Assembly (NCBI GenBank): GCA_013791885.1
Contig: VMSZ01000045.1
Location: 1-32,287, forward strand
Reading direction: 5' to 3'
Length of the DNA stretch: 32,287 nucleotides
Source: Sulfurimonas sp.
Lineage (GTDB): Bacteria; Campylobacterota; Campylobacteria; Campylobacterales; Sulfurimonadaceae
Below are positions 32,150-32,287 of this stretch, one piece after another. The notes under the pieces were generated by a model. It ran no database searches. It was not told the DNA's origin and saw only the letters and a program-made list of their open reading frames with translations. A program made the translations under genes and the position numbers. Numbering within the stretch: position 1 is the first letter of the stretch; each line of letters starts with the position of its first letter.

Positions 32150-32287
32150 TATTTTTCTTTACTAGACATTATCTCATCTATATCCATACATAAGACCAAT
32201 CTTTTCCCATTATCTAAATGTAATATATCTGTAAATAGAGGATCATCTTGCTCTCTGAGTTCAGTTTTACTTATGTTTAATATATCA
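32149..32287 (-). CDS. cheW: CheW-like protein, C-terminal end (cut by window edge)
   Basis: A minus-strand frame open from the window edge gives 45 residues ending R-L-V-L-C-M-D-I-D-E-I-M, then a short Lys-rich tail and TAA. The end strand (L-V-L-x-x-D-I-D) is typical of the last beta strand of CheW domains, and overlap with cheB by one base (TAATG) supports a chemosensory adaptor. The short visible part cannot exclude CheV-like or other CheW-domain proteins. Confidence 0.65.
   Translation of the reverse strand, partial: DILNISKTELREQDDPLFTDILHLDNGKRLVLCMDIDEIMSSKEK

Overview
The window looks like the chromosome of a free-living member of the Campylobacterota, most likely Sulfurimonas or a close relative. 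The evidence is low GC, frequent TTG starts, and a block colinear with a known Campylobacter jejuni region (rodA, then rluD-flpA-trmB-ftsE-ftsX-envC). There are also many phosphorelay and c-di-GMP proteins and a nine-heme surface cytochrome. These identifications come from reading motifs; no database was searched.

Layout. 1-955: 3' part of a CinA-like gene. 973-1877: a seven-tRNA array (Lys-Asp-Val-Glu-Val-Asp-Thr) behind a perfect sigma70-type promoter. 1882-6375 (minus): a four-gene operon, outer-membrane barrel, small PstS-like periplasmic protein, REC/HD-GYP regulator, and membrane histidine kinase. 6441-10529 (minus): rodA, a PhoB-family regulator and a multiheme cytochrome lipoprotein, with three 11-bp-phased repeats in front of the cytochrome gene. 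10579-16738 (plus): rluD, flpA-like lipoprotein, trmB, ftsE, ftsX, envC, tightly overlapping. 16816-18783: small membrane protein and thrC. 18784-18905: a run of three hairpins. 18906-21749: proC diverging from proB-proA, the whole proline pathway. 21761-23410 (minus): an unusual SPOR-like/membrane/REC/HPt-like protein, divergent from rsmH-ftsL-RND permease-truncated hemoglobin (23506-28272). 28353-28428: a CAT-anticodon tRNA. 28429-28741: non-coding, repeat-rich, possibly a decayed integrase scar. 28742-32287 (minus): cheW (partial), cheB and a REC-REC-PAS-GGDEF-EAL protein.

How the genes fit together. Three regions concern the envelope and division: rodA and ftsEX-envC for elongation and septal hydrolysis, and rsmH-ftsL for the mra-type division operon. 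The SPOR-like receiver protein sits beside the last of these. Signalling ends mainly in c-di-GMP degradation (an HD-GYP and an EAL domain, each with intact motifs, and no intact GGDEF). The PhoB-like regulator next to the cytochrome, with matching direct repeats at a plausible promoter, suggests a one-target respiratory switch. The best candidates for undescribed biology are the SPOR-REC-HPt protein, the barrel/PstS-like/HD-GYP/kinase operon, and the regulator/repeat/cytochrome module.
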